From Miscanthus floridulus (lineage: Eukaryota > Streptophyta > Magnoliopsida > Poales > Poaceae): a stretch of DNA of 64,000 nt. A program made the translations under genes and the position numbers. Location of the stretch: positions 72,323,533-72,387,532 of the forward strand of contig NC_089584.1 of NCBI RefSeq assembly GCF_019320115.1, given 5' to 3'. Positions 46,550 through 59,016 of the stretch are shown here, in pieces. Below the pieces are notes generated by a model, which was not told the origin of the DNA, made no database searches, and worked only from the letters and a program-made list of their open reading frames with translations. How positions within the stretch are numbered: the first letter of the stretch is position 1; each line of letters opens with the position of its first letter.

Positions 46550-47924
46550 ACTGACAACTGCACCTGTCACCTTAACGGCACCGACTCGCTGCACGATGGA
46601 ATAGATTAATATATAAGTAAATACGATATATCTAAAAGATGCGAAACCCTATGAGAGCAAGCAATGTAGGTACGAAATTGAAGCGACTGGCTTGCTACCT
46701 GATGAACCGATGATCTGAAGAAAAAGAAGAGAAGCATCACGTGGGGGATCACCGGGACTGCTAGGGTTAGGGTTTGCGAAGCACTTCAATGAATCGGTGG
46801 CCCTGGATGATTTGAAATCAATGCTTTGAAATCTATCTAGGTCACGGGCAAAACACAGTGGGTGCTAGGGCATGGTCTTACCGATGGAGAGGAGAAAGAA
46901 CGCTATAGTGGAGGCTTCGGTGGCAGATGCATGGTGGCGGTGCGGGAGTGGGCGACGGTGTGCGCACGAAGCTTGCACGGGCGATGCTGCGGCATCAGCG
47001 AGGGCTAGCGCTGGCGTGGTGAGCTAGCGTGGGGAAGAGTAGGGCTGACACAGTGGTGGTGGAGGCACGGCGGCGTTGGCACGGGAGGCACATGGGAGGC
47101 TTATGGACGCAGCGGGCAATGGAGCTCGTCGGTGATTAGGGCTTGGCGGCGGCGGAATAGGTTAGCAAGGACGGCACGTGCGATTAAATAGATCCCCCAA
47201 CACGACAAGAAAGGAAACGAATAAAGAGTCCTAAAGCCACACGAGATCTACTGACCGGACGCTCCGGTGGTAGCGACCAGACGCTACCACCCAGCGTTCG
47301 GTCAATTCCAGAGAGGTCCAATTCCTCTAAAATCATGATCGAATGCGTCCAGTGGTCCATGACCGGACGCAGGTAGGGTCCGGTCAGTTGCTTTGAGCGC
47401 TATGTAGATCGACCGGATGCTGGAACCCTTCCTGATCGGAGGCTCAAACGCAGAGTCCGGTCACTCCCTCAGCTTTTGTTCACCTCCTGTGAATTGACTA
47501 GACGCTGGACAGCAGAGTTCGGTGCTGTGTCCGGTCACTCTTTTCCAGCAAATCTTCAATATTCCTCCGCGCTGCCTATTCCCAATCAAGTCCCAACATA
47601 AATAAGATCCAAATAAACACCAATTGGGATTGATGTGGGTGACCTCTCTCAAACCCTCAAGTTTTTCAAAATATTTTGCCTTAGGCTATAATTCATTTTA
47701 AGAAAATAGGCAATAAGAGGGCAAATGGAACAAAACGACAAAACAACATCCATGCATATGCAATACTTTGTAAGTAAATCTAGTTGCTTGTCAAGTTTGA
47801 TCCAAGGTTAAGCTTCTTCACACGCTTTTCGGCGGTTATCTTAACCATGTTAGACAAGCCCTATATGCATTACCAAAAATCAAACATGTTGTATATTACA
47901 ATGAATGCAAGGAACAACACAAGC
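46550..47924. other. Copia spacer between pol and the extra ORF
   Basis: No coding region. 47240-47540 carries the same GACCGGACGC / CCGGTCA inverted motifs as the LTRs. 47788-47850 matches 4235-4300 of the other copia remnant. Confidence 0.6.
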
Positions 47925-50900
47925 TCAATTTTTAGTGAAGTTACTAAAATCAAGTACATTGAGCTCATTCTGCAATCTATAAAATGTAGCCTCATCTAGT
48001 GGTTTAGTGAAGATATCCGCTAATTGATGTTCGGTTCTTACACCTTCTAGTGATATATCATTTTTAGCAACATGATCTCTTAGAAAGTGATGGCAGATAT
48101 CTATGTGCTTGGTGCGAGAGTGTTGAACCGGATTATTTGCAAGTTTTACCGCACTTTCATTGTCGCACAAAAGAGGTACCTTTTCTAGAACTACACCATA
48201 GTCTAGCAAAGTTTATTTCATGTATAAAATTTGTGCACAACAAGCACCCGTGGCAATGTATTCCGCTTCGGCGGTGGACAAAGCCACACTATTTTGTTTC
48301 TTGGAGGACCAAGACACAAGTGATCTACTAAGCAAATGGCACCCTCCGGATGTGCTCTTTCTATCGACTTTGCAACCGGCATAATCCGAATCAGAATAGC
48401 CAACTAATTCAAATATAGCTCCTTTGGGATACCAAAGGCCAATGTTTGGTGTGTGCTTAAGATACCTAAGGACTCTTTTTACAGCAATTAAATGTGTTTC
48501 CTTAGGATTAGCTTGAAATCTAGCACACATACACACACTAAACATAATGTCGGGCCTAGATGCGGTTAAATATAACAAGCTACCGATCATGGAATGGTAG
48601 AGAGTTTGATCAACTAGGTTACCTCCCTCATCTAGGTCGAGATGTCCATTGATAGGCATTGGTGTCTTGATTGGCTTACATTCATCCATCTTGAATCTCT
48701 TGAGAAGATCTTTTGTGTATTTTCTCTTGAGAGATGAAGATGCCTTCTTTTATTTGCTTGACTTGAAAACCAAGAAAGAATGTAAGCTCACCAATCATTG
48801 ACATCTCGAACTCCTTTGACATTAATTCACCAAATTTTTTGCATGAGTCTTCATTTGATGATCCAAATATGATATCATCAACATATACTTGACAAATAAA
48901 GATATGCCCATCAAGCTTCTTGGTGAATAGTGTGGTGTCGACCTTCCCAATGGTGAAGCCTTTCTCAATGAGGAAGTCCCGAAGGCGCTCATACCAAGCT
49001 CTTGGGGCTTGCTTAAGCCCATATAGTGCCTTGGACAACCTATAAACATGATTAGGATATCTAGGGTCTTCAAACCTAGGAGGTTGATCAACATAGACTA
49101 GTTCATTAATAAAGCCATTTAAAAATGCACTTTTCACATCCATTTGATATAGTTTCATTTCATGATGTGATGCATATGCAAGTAGGATACGGATGGCTTC
49201 TAATCTTGCAACTAGTGCAAAGGTCTCTCCAAAATCCAAACCTTCAACTTGAGAGAACCCCTTTGCAACTAGTCTTGCCTTGTTCCTCACAACAACACCT
49301 TGATCATCTTGCTTGTTGCGGAACACTCACTTTGTTCTAATGACTCTTGCGCCTTTTGGTCGCTCTTCAAGAGTCCAAACTTCATTGCAAGTGAAGTTAT
49401 TCAACTCTTCATGCATGGCATTGATCCAATCTGGATCTTTGAGAGCTTCTTCTACCTTGGTAGGCTCATAGCAAGAGACAAAAGAGTGATGAGCAATAAA
49501 TGAAGTAAGTTTTTGAGATCGAGTCATTACACCCTTTGATGGACTCCCTATAATAAGATCTTGTGGATGATCTTGTAGGAGAGGTGTATTTCTTCTATTG
49601 ACCACTTGAGGAGGAGGTTGTGGAGCATCAATATCTTGTGCTTGTACCACCATTTGCTCATGGGAGATATGAGTATCTTCATTTTCTACTCTCTCATCTT
49701 TTTCACCATCTTGTGGCACACTTGATGAAGAAGGTTGATCAATGATTTGTACATCATCTTCATCATCTTTTGGCTTGATGTCTCCCACCGGAATATTCTT
49801 CATAGCCTCCCTCAATGGTTCATCACCTACATCATCAAGATTCTCATGTGCCCCTTGGGAGCCGTTAGATTCATCAAATTCCACATCATATGTTTCTTCA
49901 ACCAAGCTGGTGGCATGATTAAATACTCTATATGCTTTGGACTTTGATGAGTAACCAACAAGAAAACCAATATCACAACGTCTTTGAAACTTCCCTAGGT
50001 GTTGCCGCTTTTTGTAGATGTAGCCTTTGCAACCAAACACCCTAAAGAAGGAGACGTCCGGCTTCTTCCCATTGAGCAACTCATAAGGTGTCTTGCTAAG
50101 GAACTTTTGAAGGAATAGGCAGTTTGATGCATAGCATGCGGTGTTGATTGCTTCCGCCCATAGAGCTTTGGGGGTGTTGTACTCATCTAGCATTGTCCTT
50201 GCAAGAGTGATCAAAGTCCGGTTCTTCCTCTCAACTACACCATTTTGTTGAGGAGTATAAGTTGCGGAGACTTCATGCTTGATCCCAACTTCATCACAAT
50301 AAGCTTTAATGTTTGTGTTGTCAAATTCTTTTCCATTGTCACTTCTAATCTTCTTGAGCTTCACTTCAAATTTATTTTGATCTCTCTTGGCAAACTTCTT
50401 GAAGCAAGATGCAACTTCAGATTTGTCATGAAGGAAGAATACCCATGTATACCTTGAATAGTCATCAACAATCACAAGACAATAGAGATTCCCTCCCAAA
50501 CTATTGTATGGTGTAGGTCCAAATAAATCCATGTGTAGGAGTTCTAGCACCCTTGTGGTTGACATGAAAGCTTTGGTTGGATGAGTATTTGCAACTTGCT
50601 TGCTGGCTTGACATGCACTACAAAGCTTGTCCTTTTCAAACTTCACATCCTTCAACCCTCTCACCAAATCATTCTTCATAAGCTTCTTGAGTGAGCTCAT
50701 CCCAACATGAGCAAGTCTTCTATGCCATAGCCATTCAAGTGTTGTTTTGGTGAATAGGCAAGTCTTCAAGTTTGCATCTTTGGAGGTGAAATCCACTAGA
50801 TATAAGTTGTTGTATCTAAATCCATTAAATATCACTTGATTATCATCTACCTTGGATACAACAACCTCCTTCTCGGTGAACAAGCATTGGAAGCCAAGAT

Positions 50901-53562
50901 CACACAATTGTCCAACGGATAGCAAGTTGAAGCTCAATGAAGCAACATAGAGCACATTAGAGATGGAATGATCATTTGATATTGCCACTTTGCCCAATCC
51001 TTTAACCTTGCCCTTTGAGTTATCTCCAAATGTTATTTTCTCTTGTCCATCTACCTCTTCATCTAGTGAGGTGAACATACGAGGATCATCGATCATATGT
51101 TGAGTGCAACCACTATCAATAACCTAATGACTTCCACCGGTCTTGTAGTTCACCTACACACAAGAGATTCAAGCTTTAGGAATCCAAACTTGTTGAGGGC
51201 CCTTCACCTTCTCAACAAGTGACTTAGCCACCCAAATCTTATTAGGCCTATTCTTGTTAGGGGGACCTAAGAACATGACTTTCATCTTTCCACTAGAATC
51301 CTTTTTAAGCATGTAGTGAGCATTGAAGGCAAAGGGTCTAGCATGCTTGAGCAAGGGTTGTGGCGGTGGAGTTTGGCACTCATGAGCAAAATGGCCTTCT
51401 TGTCCACACTCAAAACATCTCTTTGGCTTTGGCTTTGGCTTTGATTGTTGTTGTTGAACTTGAGCCTTCTTCTTCTCTACACTTTCCACATATCCAATAC
51501 CACTTCTATCCATCTTCATGACAGTGTTCATGAGTAGCTCACTTTGGAGGTGCTTGCCTCTAGCAAACTTGCTCAACCCAATCTTGAGATGCTCTTTCTC
51601 CAACTTGAGCTTCTTATTTTCTTCCTTTAGAGCATCATCTTTCTTCTCTTCCTTGAGCTTCTTGTTTTCTTATTTGAGCTTCTCATTCTCAAGGATCAAC
51701 TCTTTGTCATGATCAAGAGTTTCTAGCACAATGGTGTTGTGGCTTTTCATTTCTTCAAGATCTTTCATGAGCTTTTCATCTGTGTTCTTGAGCTTGACAT
51801 ATTCATCATAGTCATTGCACTCAACCACTTGCTTGCCTTTGCCACTAGATCATTGCTCAATGCTCTCATCAATCAAATCATCACATGATGTAGCTATATC
51901 AATCTTAACAACATGGTTAGTAGCATCATGTGGCTCATTTGGTAAAAATTCTTGAGCAATAACAAGAGTATCATGATTGATCTTAAGAGTTGTATACTCA
52001 TCTTTTAGCTTGTTGTGGCTAGTGATGAGCTCATTGTGCACCCACTCAAGTTTATCATGTTTATCTTTAAGCTCTTTCTTAGAAGATTTGAGCTCCTTGA
52101 GTTTGGATGACATAGCATCATTAGTTTCTCTAAGCTCATCATTAGCCTTTTCCAATGTATCGCACTTTGCTAAGAGTGAATCATTTTTAGCATCAAGCTT
52201 TTCATTTTTAGCTCTACTCTTTCTAATGATCTTAGTGTATTTTCTTAGTATTTTGACAAGATCATCATATGAAGGTGAATCATCATCATCGCTATCGCTA
52301 TCATCATCACTAGCTTACTCATCATCACTACTATCATCATTATTAGTTACCTTGTGTTCACCCTTGGCCATAAGGCATAGGTGTGTAGAGGATGATGGCG
52401 ATGGTGGCGGTGAAGATGGAAGATCAATAGCAATGGCGGCCACCTTCTTATTGTCACTATCATCATCGGATGATCCACTAGATGAATCAATATCCGTGAG
52501 CCAATCACCGACGATGTAGGCATTTCCACTCTTCTTCTTGTGGAAGTCCCTCTTTTTGCCATCTCTCTTCTTGTATTGCTTGTTCTTCTTCTCATCTTCA
52601 TCTTCATTACTTGAGTCATCTTTCTTGCCCTTGTTCTTGTTCTTGAACTTGTCTTTCTTAGGCTTAGGGCATTGATGTGCTAGATGACCAAGTTCACCAC
52701 AATTAAAGCAATCCATTTCGGAGATTGGCTTTCTTCTAGAGCTTGTGAAGAACTTCTTCTTGCCGTTGAACTTGATGCCACTCTTGTTTAGCTTCTTTAG
52801 CATCTTGGTGGCTTTCTTCACCATGAGAGCAAGATTTTCATCTTCATCTTCTTCATCACTTTAGCTCTCATACTCAAGTCTTGCTTTGCCCTTGTCTTGG
52901 CTAGCTTTGAATGCTAAGTCCTTTTCTTTCTTCTTGGTAGAGGATGAGCCATCTTGTGGCGTGATGTGCATGTACATCTCATGAGCATTGATCTTTCCCA
53001 AGATTTGTGTCGGTGTAGTGGTGGAAAGATCACCTTGGTGTAACACGGTCACAATATGCCCATATTTGTCAATGGGGAGGACACTCAAGATCTTTCTCAC
53101 AACATCGAATGGTGACATTTGAGTAAGTCCAAGCCCATTGACTTCCTCTACAAGAACATTCAAACGTGAATACATCTCATTAGCACATTCTTTGGGAAGC
53201 ATCTCAAATGAATTTAGCTTTTTAATCACAAGATGATAGCGTTCCTCACGCTCACTCTTGGTTCCCTCATGGAGCGCACAAACGTCCGACCATAGTGCAT
53301 GGGCGTCTTTGTGGTTCCTTACACGGTTGAACACATCTTTGCAAAGGGCTCTAAAGATGGTGTTTTGAGCCTTTGCATTCCATTTTTCATAATTAACCTC
53401 ATCGCCTTGTAAGTTAGTAGCATCCCGAGGTTTTGGGAAGCCTTGTGAGGCAGCTCTAAGAATACCAACATCTAGAGCTTCTAAGTACGCCTCCATGTGG
53501 ATTTTTCAATATGGAAAGTCATCTCCCTCAAAGATAGGAGGAGGTCCATCCCCGTGAGACAT
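47925..53562 (-). pseudogene. Copia gag-pol polyprotein gene (broken)
   Basis: Start ATG 53562. One frame runs to about 48720. Gag: UBN2-type capsid (53496-52861), CCHC knuckle C-F-N-C-G-E-L-G-H-L-A-H-Q-C near 52705, coiled coil (52155-51850), second CCHC C-F-E-C-G-Q-E-G-H-F-A-H-E-C near 51405. Protease: V-I-D-S-G-C-T-Q-H-M near 51110. Integrase: H..H..C-S-A-C zinc region near 50620, D-D-Y-S-R, S-D-N-G-K-E-F and V-E-R-K-N-R. RT: L-Y-Q-M-D-V-K-S-A-F-L-N-G, Y-V-D-D-I near 48870. A frameshift near 48720 precedes RNase H (Y-S-D-S-D-Y-A-G near 48390, A-E-A-E-Y). About ten premature stops, including TGA at 53508 and 49329, TAG at 51124 and TAA near 48210, break it. It would drive copying and insertion if intact. 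Confidence 0.95.
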
Positions 53563-53601
53563 CTTGCTCTAAGCGGTTAAGCTTAAAAACATGAGCACGA
53601 G

Positions 53602-53613
53602 GCTCCGATACCA
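53602..53613 (-). other. Primer-binding site of the copia element
   Basis: The minus strand reads TGGTATCGGAGC, two bases inside the 5' LTR; it matches the complement of initiator Met tRNA 3' end except one base (A to G at position 8). Confidence 0.9.
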
Positions 53614-53615
53614 AT

Positions 53616-55196
53616 TGAAAGGATCAAGATGCCCAAGAGGGGGTGAATTAGGCTAATTCTAAATTTTCTTGCAATAATTAAATCCTATGGTTAACCCAAT
53701 TAACCCCCTTGTGCCTAGAAAAGTGTTTCTATTAATTTAACGCACAACGGACTTGCAACCTATGTTCCAAACTTACTCTAGCATGGCAATTCTATGAATG
53801 TAAAGACAAGTATTGAATTGCTTAAAGTAAATGCTCAAAGTAAATGATCAAAGTAAATAGAGAGAGAGGAACGTGGCGATGTTTTGCCGAGGTATCGGAG
53901 AGTCACCACTCCCCACTAGTCCTCATTAGAGCACCCACGCAAGGGTGTAGCTCCCCCTTGATCCGCGCAAGCATCAAGTGCTCTCTACGGGTTGATTCTT
54001 CGACACTCCGTCGTGGCGAATCACCCAAAACCACTCACAACTTGAGATGGGTCACCCACAAGCTCCGTCGGGTGATCACCAAGCTCCCAATCCCACCAAG
54101 CTATCTAGGTGATGGCGATCACCAAGAGTAACAAGCACGAACTCTCACTTGACCATGTGAAGCCTAATGAGAACGGTGGATGCATAATTTGCTACTCTTG
54201 ATTCACTAATGAGGATACTCTCTTGGATTCACGAATCTCAATCACCTCACTAGGACCTTGCTCTTCTTGGCACTCACAAACGTGTTTCTTAGCTTTTGGA
54301 ATGAGCAAAAGTGACTCCACACACAAGTGGAGCTTCTATTTATAAGGCAGCCTGAAAAACGAACCGTTATGAGCTTCTGCAGGGTGACCGGACGCTCCGA
54401 TCATGTTGACCGGATGCTCCGGTCAGTTCAACCCGCACATCAGTGTTTAAGTGTTGACCGGACGCTGGCAGGGTCCGATCACCACTAACCGGACGCGTCC
54501 GGTCGCATTAAACCCTCACTAGATGCTTACTGTACTCGATCGGACGCTGGATCCTCAGGGTCCGGTCAGTATTGACCGGACGCGTCTGGTCGCAAATTTC
54601 CTTCTCTAGAACATTACTGGAGTCGACCGGACGCTGCCTCTCAGCGTCCGGTCACTTGACCACTCCAGCGTCCGGTCGCACCGAACTTAATTTCCTTGAT
54701 CAAATGTACTGACCGGACCCTGCGGCCAGCGTCCAATCGCACCGGAACCAGCGTCCGGTCAGCATTTGACCCTTCATTCACTTCCAACTCTCGAACATAT
54801 GTGAATGAAGTTTCTTCCATAGGATCATAGGGCTTGTGGAGCTACCTAGTGCTACTTTTAACAAGTGTGCACCACACCTAACTCACTAGACTCACCTAGG
54901 TCAAGCTACCCGTCCATATCCCCTTAATAGTACGGCCAATGGAAAAACAAAGTCCTAAACTACTCTAAGTGTCACTCCAACTCTAATCGACACTTAGAAC
55001 TAGTCATCCTTAACCTTGTCGTCCATCCTTTGAAAACCGAAATGATTTCCATCGTAGGGGCATGACAACCTTGATTGCCCAATTGATCTCCATTACCATG
55101 ACCTAACTTAATTGCCTCTGCAAAACACACGTTAGTCATAGTAATCTTGTATTGTCATTAATCACCGAAACCCAACTAGGGGCCTAGATGCTTTTA
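53616..55196 (-). repeat. 5' LTR of the copia element
   Basis: It is the partner of 41947-43518. Its outer terminus reads TTTTA on the plus strand instead of TTTCA. It has a 13-bp duplication (AGTAAATGATCAA region near 53845) absent from the other copy. A minus-strand TATA box lies at 54336-54344. Confidence 0.95.
54625..54653. repeat. Perfect 12-bp-stem hairpin in the copia LTR
   Basis: GACCGGACGCTG, loop CCTCT, CAGCGTCCGGTC. It is the best of several such inverted pairs in the LTR (about 54380-54770). In the other LTR the same site (about 42944-42972) has two mutated positions in the stem. Confidence 0.9.
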
Positions 55197-55201
55197 GCAA
55201 G

Positions 55202-57282
55202 TATTTGTACCAGGATGATTTGGAGACAAAAAACAGGTGAGGACAAAACATTTATCAGTACCAAATAAATAGCGGGGCTGTGGATGGCAGGCTAAAAGAT
55301 CTATAGAAATTTTTATCAGTAACAAACAATAAGCAGGGTCATATGTTTTAATATTCCTGATCCATCAGACCATGACCCCATATTCCTTTTTGATAAACAA
55401 AGATCAGGCTGGAAAAGGTGAAACAAAGATGAGCACATGTATTTTCAATGGAAAATAGAAAACATTATGCTCTACATTCAGGTTGAAAGAGGTGAAACAA
55501 AGATGAGAACATGTATTTTCCCAATGCAAAATAGAAAATATCATGATCTAGATGGCAAAGGCAAGGGTGTATATCGTCAACTACTCTATTTTTAAGATGC
55601 AACACAAGTACCTGATTAATTAAGATATAAGACAATCTATCTATGACGTAAAATATGAATAGAACTTTTTCCCGTGTGTCCTTATAGAGCACAATCATAT
55701 CCTCAGGTACACAATATATGAGATGCAAGACTGGTAGCTGATTGATTAAGGCAGAAGACAATCATCTGGGAATAGTTTAGCAATTAACTTTATCTTGCAG
55801 TTGAACAGTATAACATGAGACATGGGATTAAGATCAAGTACAAAATGTAACAAAACATAAAGGGTGCTAGGGTTGGAGATGGAGCACACTTATCTGTGAA
55901 GCTGGAACAGTTAACTGGCGACGTAGATGAACAGAAAACAGTTACAACGCAGGAACCCTAACGAAGCTAGGGTTTCATGGAGGAGTGAAGCACGTGTGCA
56001 GAGGATGGGGAAGAGGTAGGGTAGCCGCCGGGGCCCACCCCAGCAGGAGCGCCGGCCGCAGGGGGCGCGGGCGCGCCCACGCATTGCATCCGCCGCCGCA
56101 TCGGGAGGGAAGGGGAGAGAGAGGGGAGGGCTCGCGCTGTATCCAGCTGCTCGCCGTAGATCCACCGCCTCCGTTGGCTGCGCGAGGTCGACGGCGTGCT
56201 CCGGCCTCAGATCGGCCGCCGGGAGTGGCCCCGCGAGCGGCCGCTCCAGATCCACCGCCGAGGTTGCCGACGTGACCTTCCCGTCATCATGCACGGCCAC
56301 CACGGAGGTTTCTCCGCCGGTAGAGGGCTCTGGCGCGTCATGGCGTCCGCTGGCTGCCCACGCGGCCGTGGGGACGACCGACGACGGAGGGGCGAAACCC
56401 TAGGCGGCGGGACCCGCCGCGTTGCGTCGCGAGGAGGAAGCAGCGTGGTGGAGGTGGTGGTGGAGGAGGAGGAGGAGGGAGGCTGCGGCCGCGCGGAGGG
56501 CGGGCCACCGACGAGGTCGTCCCGCGCCGTCGCGTGAGCCGCGTCGCGAGCTGGTAGCGAGGGAGGGAGAGAGAGACAGAGAGAGAGAGCGAAGACAAGG
56601 AGGGCGTCGGGGCCGGGGAGACCCGCCGAGGGATTCGTCGCGGGCGGCCGTACTGTAGCGAATGGCGGAGCCAACACGGGCCGTCGATCGGAGAATCGGA
56701 TGGGGGGGATTTCGGGTGACGTGGCCAGCCTGGTTGGCGGCCAAACCTTCCCGGTTTGATAATAAGAGATGCCATGGATTTGCGGCTTGCAAGGTACTAT
56801 ACATGAGTAATGTCATGCTCTGGAGAGGCTTTTTCCTTGTTGTCTTCTAAGACATGATTGGCTAAATCTTACTTTTAAAAAAAACTCGACCCGGGGGTGA
56901 GACAATCCCTGGACATTGTGCTTAAGAAGAAGACATTCTCACGCAGGTTGAGAAAACCCCGAACCTCTGCCCCACCCATACACAGAGGCACCGCAACTCC
57001 CGTGAGACTGGGCTGTCCTTAGACCTGTGCTTTGGCGTGAGGCAGACGAGGGGATTTTTTTCAGTGCGCAGATAAACTGCGTCTCCTCCAGTCAACAAAT
57101 CCGGTAGGAACATACATACACCATGTTCGCTTGTTGGTTTCAGCCAGGCTTATTCAACCAACCAAGTGTTTTCCTCTTACAACAAACCAGCACCAGCCAA
57201 CCCAAACCAGCCCAGAAACCAACCAGCGAACACGCCGATAATTTTGTTCCTAATCTAATATAACGTAGCACTCTGTTTTTAG
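55202..57282. other. Right part of the DNA inserted in the hydrolase gene
   Basis: 55202-55870 is AT-rich with no gene. 55870-56680 is very GC-rich with purine microsatellites on the plus strand (GGTGGT, GAGAGA around 56440-56600), the mirror of a CT-rich plant 5' leader, so a minus-strand promoter and first exon (perhaps of THG1) could lie here, but no recognisable protein was found. 57121-57236 is a MITE. Confidence 0.4.
57121..57236. mobile_element. MITE of the GTTCGCTTG family
   Basis: Ends GTTCGCTTGTTGGTTTC and the inverted GAAACCAACCAGCGAAC; interior CAACCAAGTGTTTTCCTC and TTACAACAAACCAGC. About 116 bp, no coding capacity. Confidence 0.75.
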
Positions 57283-59016
57283 GATGATAGCATCATGATT
57301 GATCTTGCAGCTGCATTGACAAAGAAAGGGATGAGTGCGTTTCGCTTTGATTTCAGTGGAAATGGGTAAGTTGCTCGTGAATTTGTGGATCTACCTGATA
57401 CATCCTGACTATATTATACTGCAGTATTGCCTTAATTTGAGATTTTACCTGTATCATAGACCTGTATTGTATTTTTACGCACAGGGAGACCCACTTTTCT
57501 TCTCCAGATCCAGAGAAATAAACATACAAAACATGTGTTAAACGATTCCCCTTTTTTTCTGTCTTGCACCTAAACTATTTGAATTGGAATTTGCTTTTTT
57601 TCTGTCTTGCACCTAAACTATTTGAATTGGAATTTGTTGGTGTATTTGTTTTGTACTGTATATTTTTACTTTGAATAACAAAAACTGGTTTGTAGCTACA
57701 TTCACATCATGCCTCTGATCATGCTTTTCAGAGAAAGCCAAGGTGAATTCCAGTATGGCAACTACAGGAAAGAGGCAGATGACTTGCATTCTGTCGTCTC
57801 ACATCTTTACCAGAAGTATGATGTAACACCAATTGTTGGCCACAGCAAAGGTGAGTTATAGCAGTCCTTCTACTGTTAAGTTGCTATAATTTATTATTTT
57901 TTTAATAAGGTGTTGTTCCATTGAACATAGGTAGCGAAAAGAATGTATAAGTTCGACAAGAACTTGCATAGGGAATCATACTTTGAAAACTTTGTTGTAT
58001 ATTTGTGTATAACCACGTGCAGCATTATTTGAGTTTAAAAAAATGAAAAATGTAGCTCCAGTTAAGTGTCACTCAGTAAGAATATATCAAGTTAGCTTTC
58101 TTCGTTTATGTCTTTCTTTTGTGAGGAAAAGTTGGTTTTCATGTAGTTAGATGCTATGTTTTCATCCTCTCTCAGTCTCTCTAATCTCATTTATCCAAAA
58201 TGAAGCTGTAGCCACCCCAGCTATCCTTGCAATGATCTAGCTAATTTTGAAAAGTCTCTGAGTTTGTATTTGTTTACCTCCAGGTGGAAGTGTGGTGGTT
58301 CTATATGCCTCTATATATGGCGATGTTCCTGTGGTTGTTAACCTTTCTGGTCGATTTTACTTGGAGAAAGGCGTTGAAGAGCGTCTAGGCAAAGAATTTA
58401 TGGATCGGATAAACAAAGAAGGCTACATTGATGTCTTGAACAAATCAGGTAAGGAAACATATATGAACTTTTATATGCATGGCTATTTACATGTGCAGCT
58501 TATTTCTCTTTCGTAGGCATCTACTGACGTTTGTTGATTCCAATGTAGGAATTTTTTTGTACAGAGTAACAAAAGAGAGCCTGATGGAACACTGATATGC
58601 ATGCAGCAAGCCTTTCCATCAGCAAGGAATGCAGGTTAAGAAATTAGTCTAAGCGTTATTTACCCTTTCAGCTAATCAACAATTAGAGAAACTAGCCGCA
58701 TATAATATTTACATTATACTTGTAATTTCCAAGTCTTTTACAGAACCCAAAATAGTTCATTTCTTGCATGATTGGCTAAGTGTGTGTTAGAACAAAATTG
58801 TCCTCATGCAAATTGTTCATCTACTCTTTGTCCAGGTTCTTCACTATTCATGGTTCAGCAGATAAGATCATACCTGTGGAAGATGCACATGAGTTTGCAA
58901 GGCTTGTACCAAACCACAAACTGTGTGTCATCAAGAGAGCAAATCATGGGTATACTTCTCATCGTAGACAACTTTGTGACGCTGTCATAGACTCGATCAC
59001 ATCCAACGTGGTATAG

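Larger units (their letters stand above)
41947..55196 (-). mobile_element. Complete Ty1/copia element (SIRE/Maximus-like), 13.25 kb
   Basis: LTRs 41947-43518 and 53616-55196 bound an interior with, on the minus strand, an iMet primer site, gag-pol in copia order (protease, integrase, reverse transcriptase, RNase H), a long extra frame after pol and a polypurine tract. GCAAG is duplicated at both ends. LTR divergence over the first about 400 bp is roughly 5% by eye. The extra frame and large size are typical of the SIRE/Maximus group. Stops and one frameshift make it inactive. Confidence 0.97.
38291..59016 (+). pseudogene. Alpha/beta-hydrolase (serine hydrolase) gene split by an 18.7-kb insertion
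   Basis: Exons by splice signals: 38291-38333 (ATG A-Q-P-L-V-S-S-K-D), 38490 to about 38585 (R-V-V-V-A-N-K-H-G-E-N-L-V), 57283-57365 (D-D-S-I-M-I-D-L-A-A-A-L), 57732-57850 (G-E-S-Q-G-E-F-Q-Y-G, ending V-G-H-S-K), 58284-58448 (G-G-S-V-V-V-L-Y-A-S), 58549-58634, and 58836-59016 (I-H-G-S-A-D-K-I-I-P, R-A-N-H-G-Y). The GHSKG nucleophile elbow (split by an intron), the late Asp and the His give a complete triad. Exon 2 has an extra G (GTGGGGG) that shifts the frame, and its 3' end, which should carry the oxyanion H-G-F region, is missing. Exon 6 lacks about eight bases and runs into TGA. The substrate is unknown; family members are esterase-like. Confidence 0.8.

Noticed and set aside
55911..56816. 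Multiple GC-rich frames on both strands near the hydrolase exon 3
   Set aside because: Frames overlap on both strands without any recognisable domain; treated as a possible promoter/leader region.
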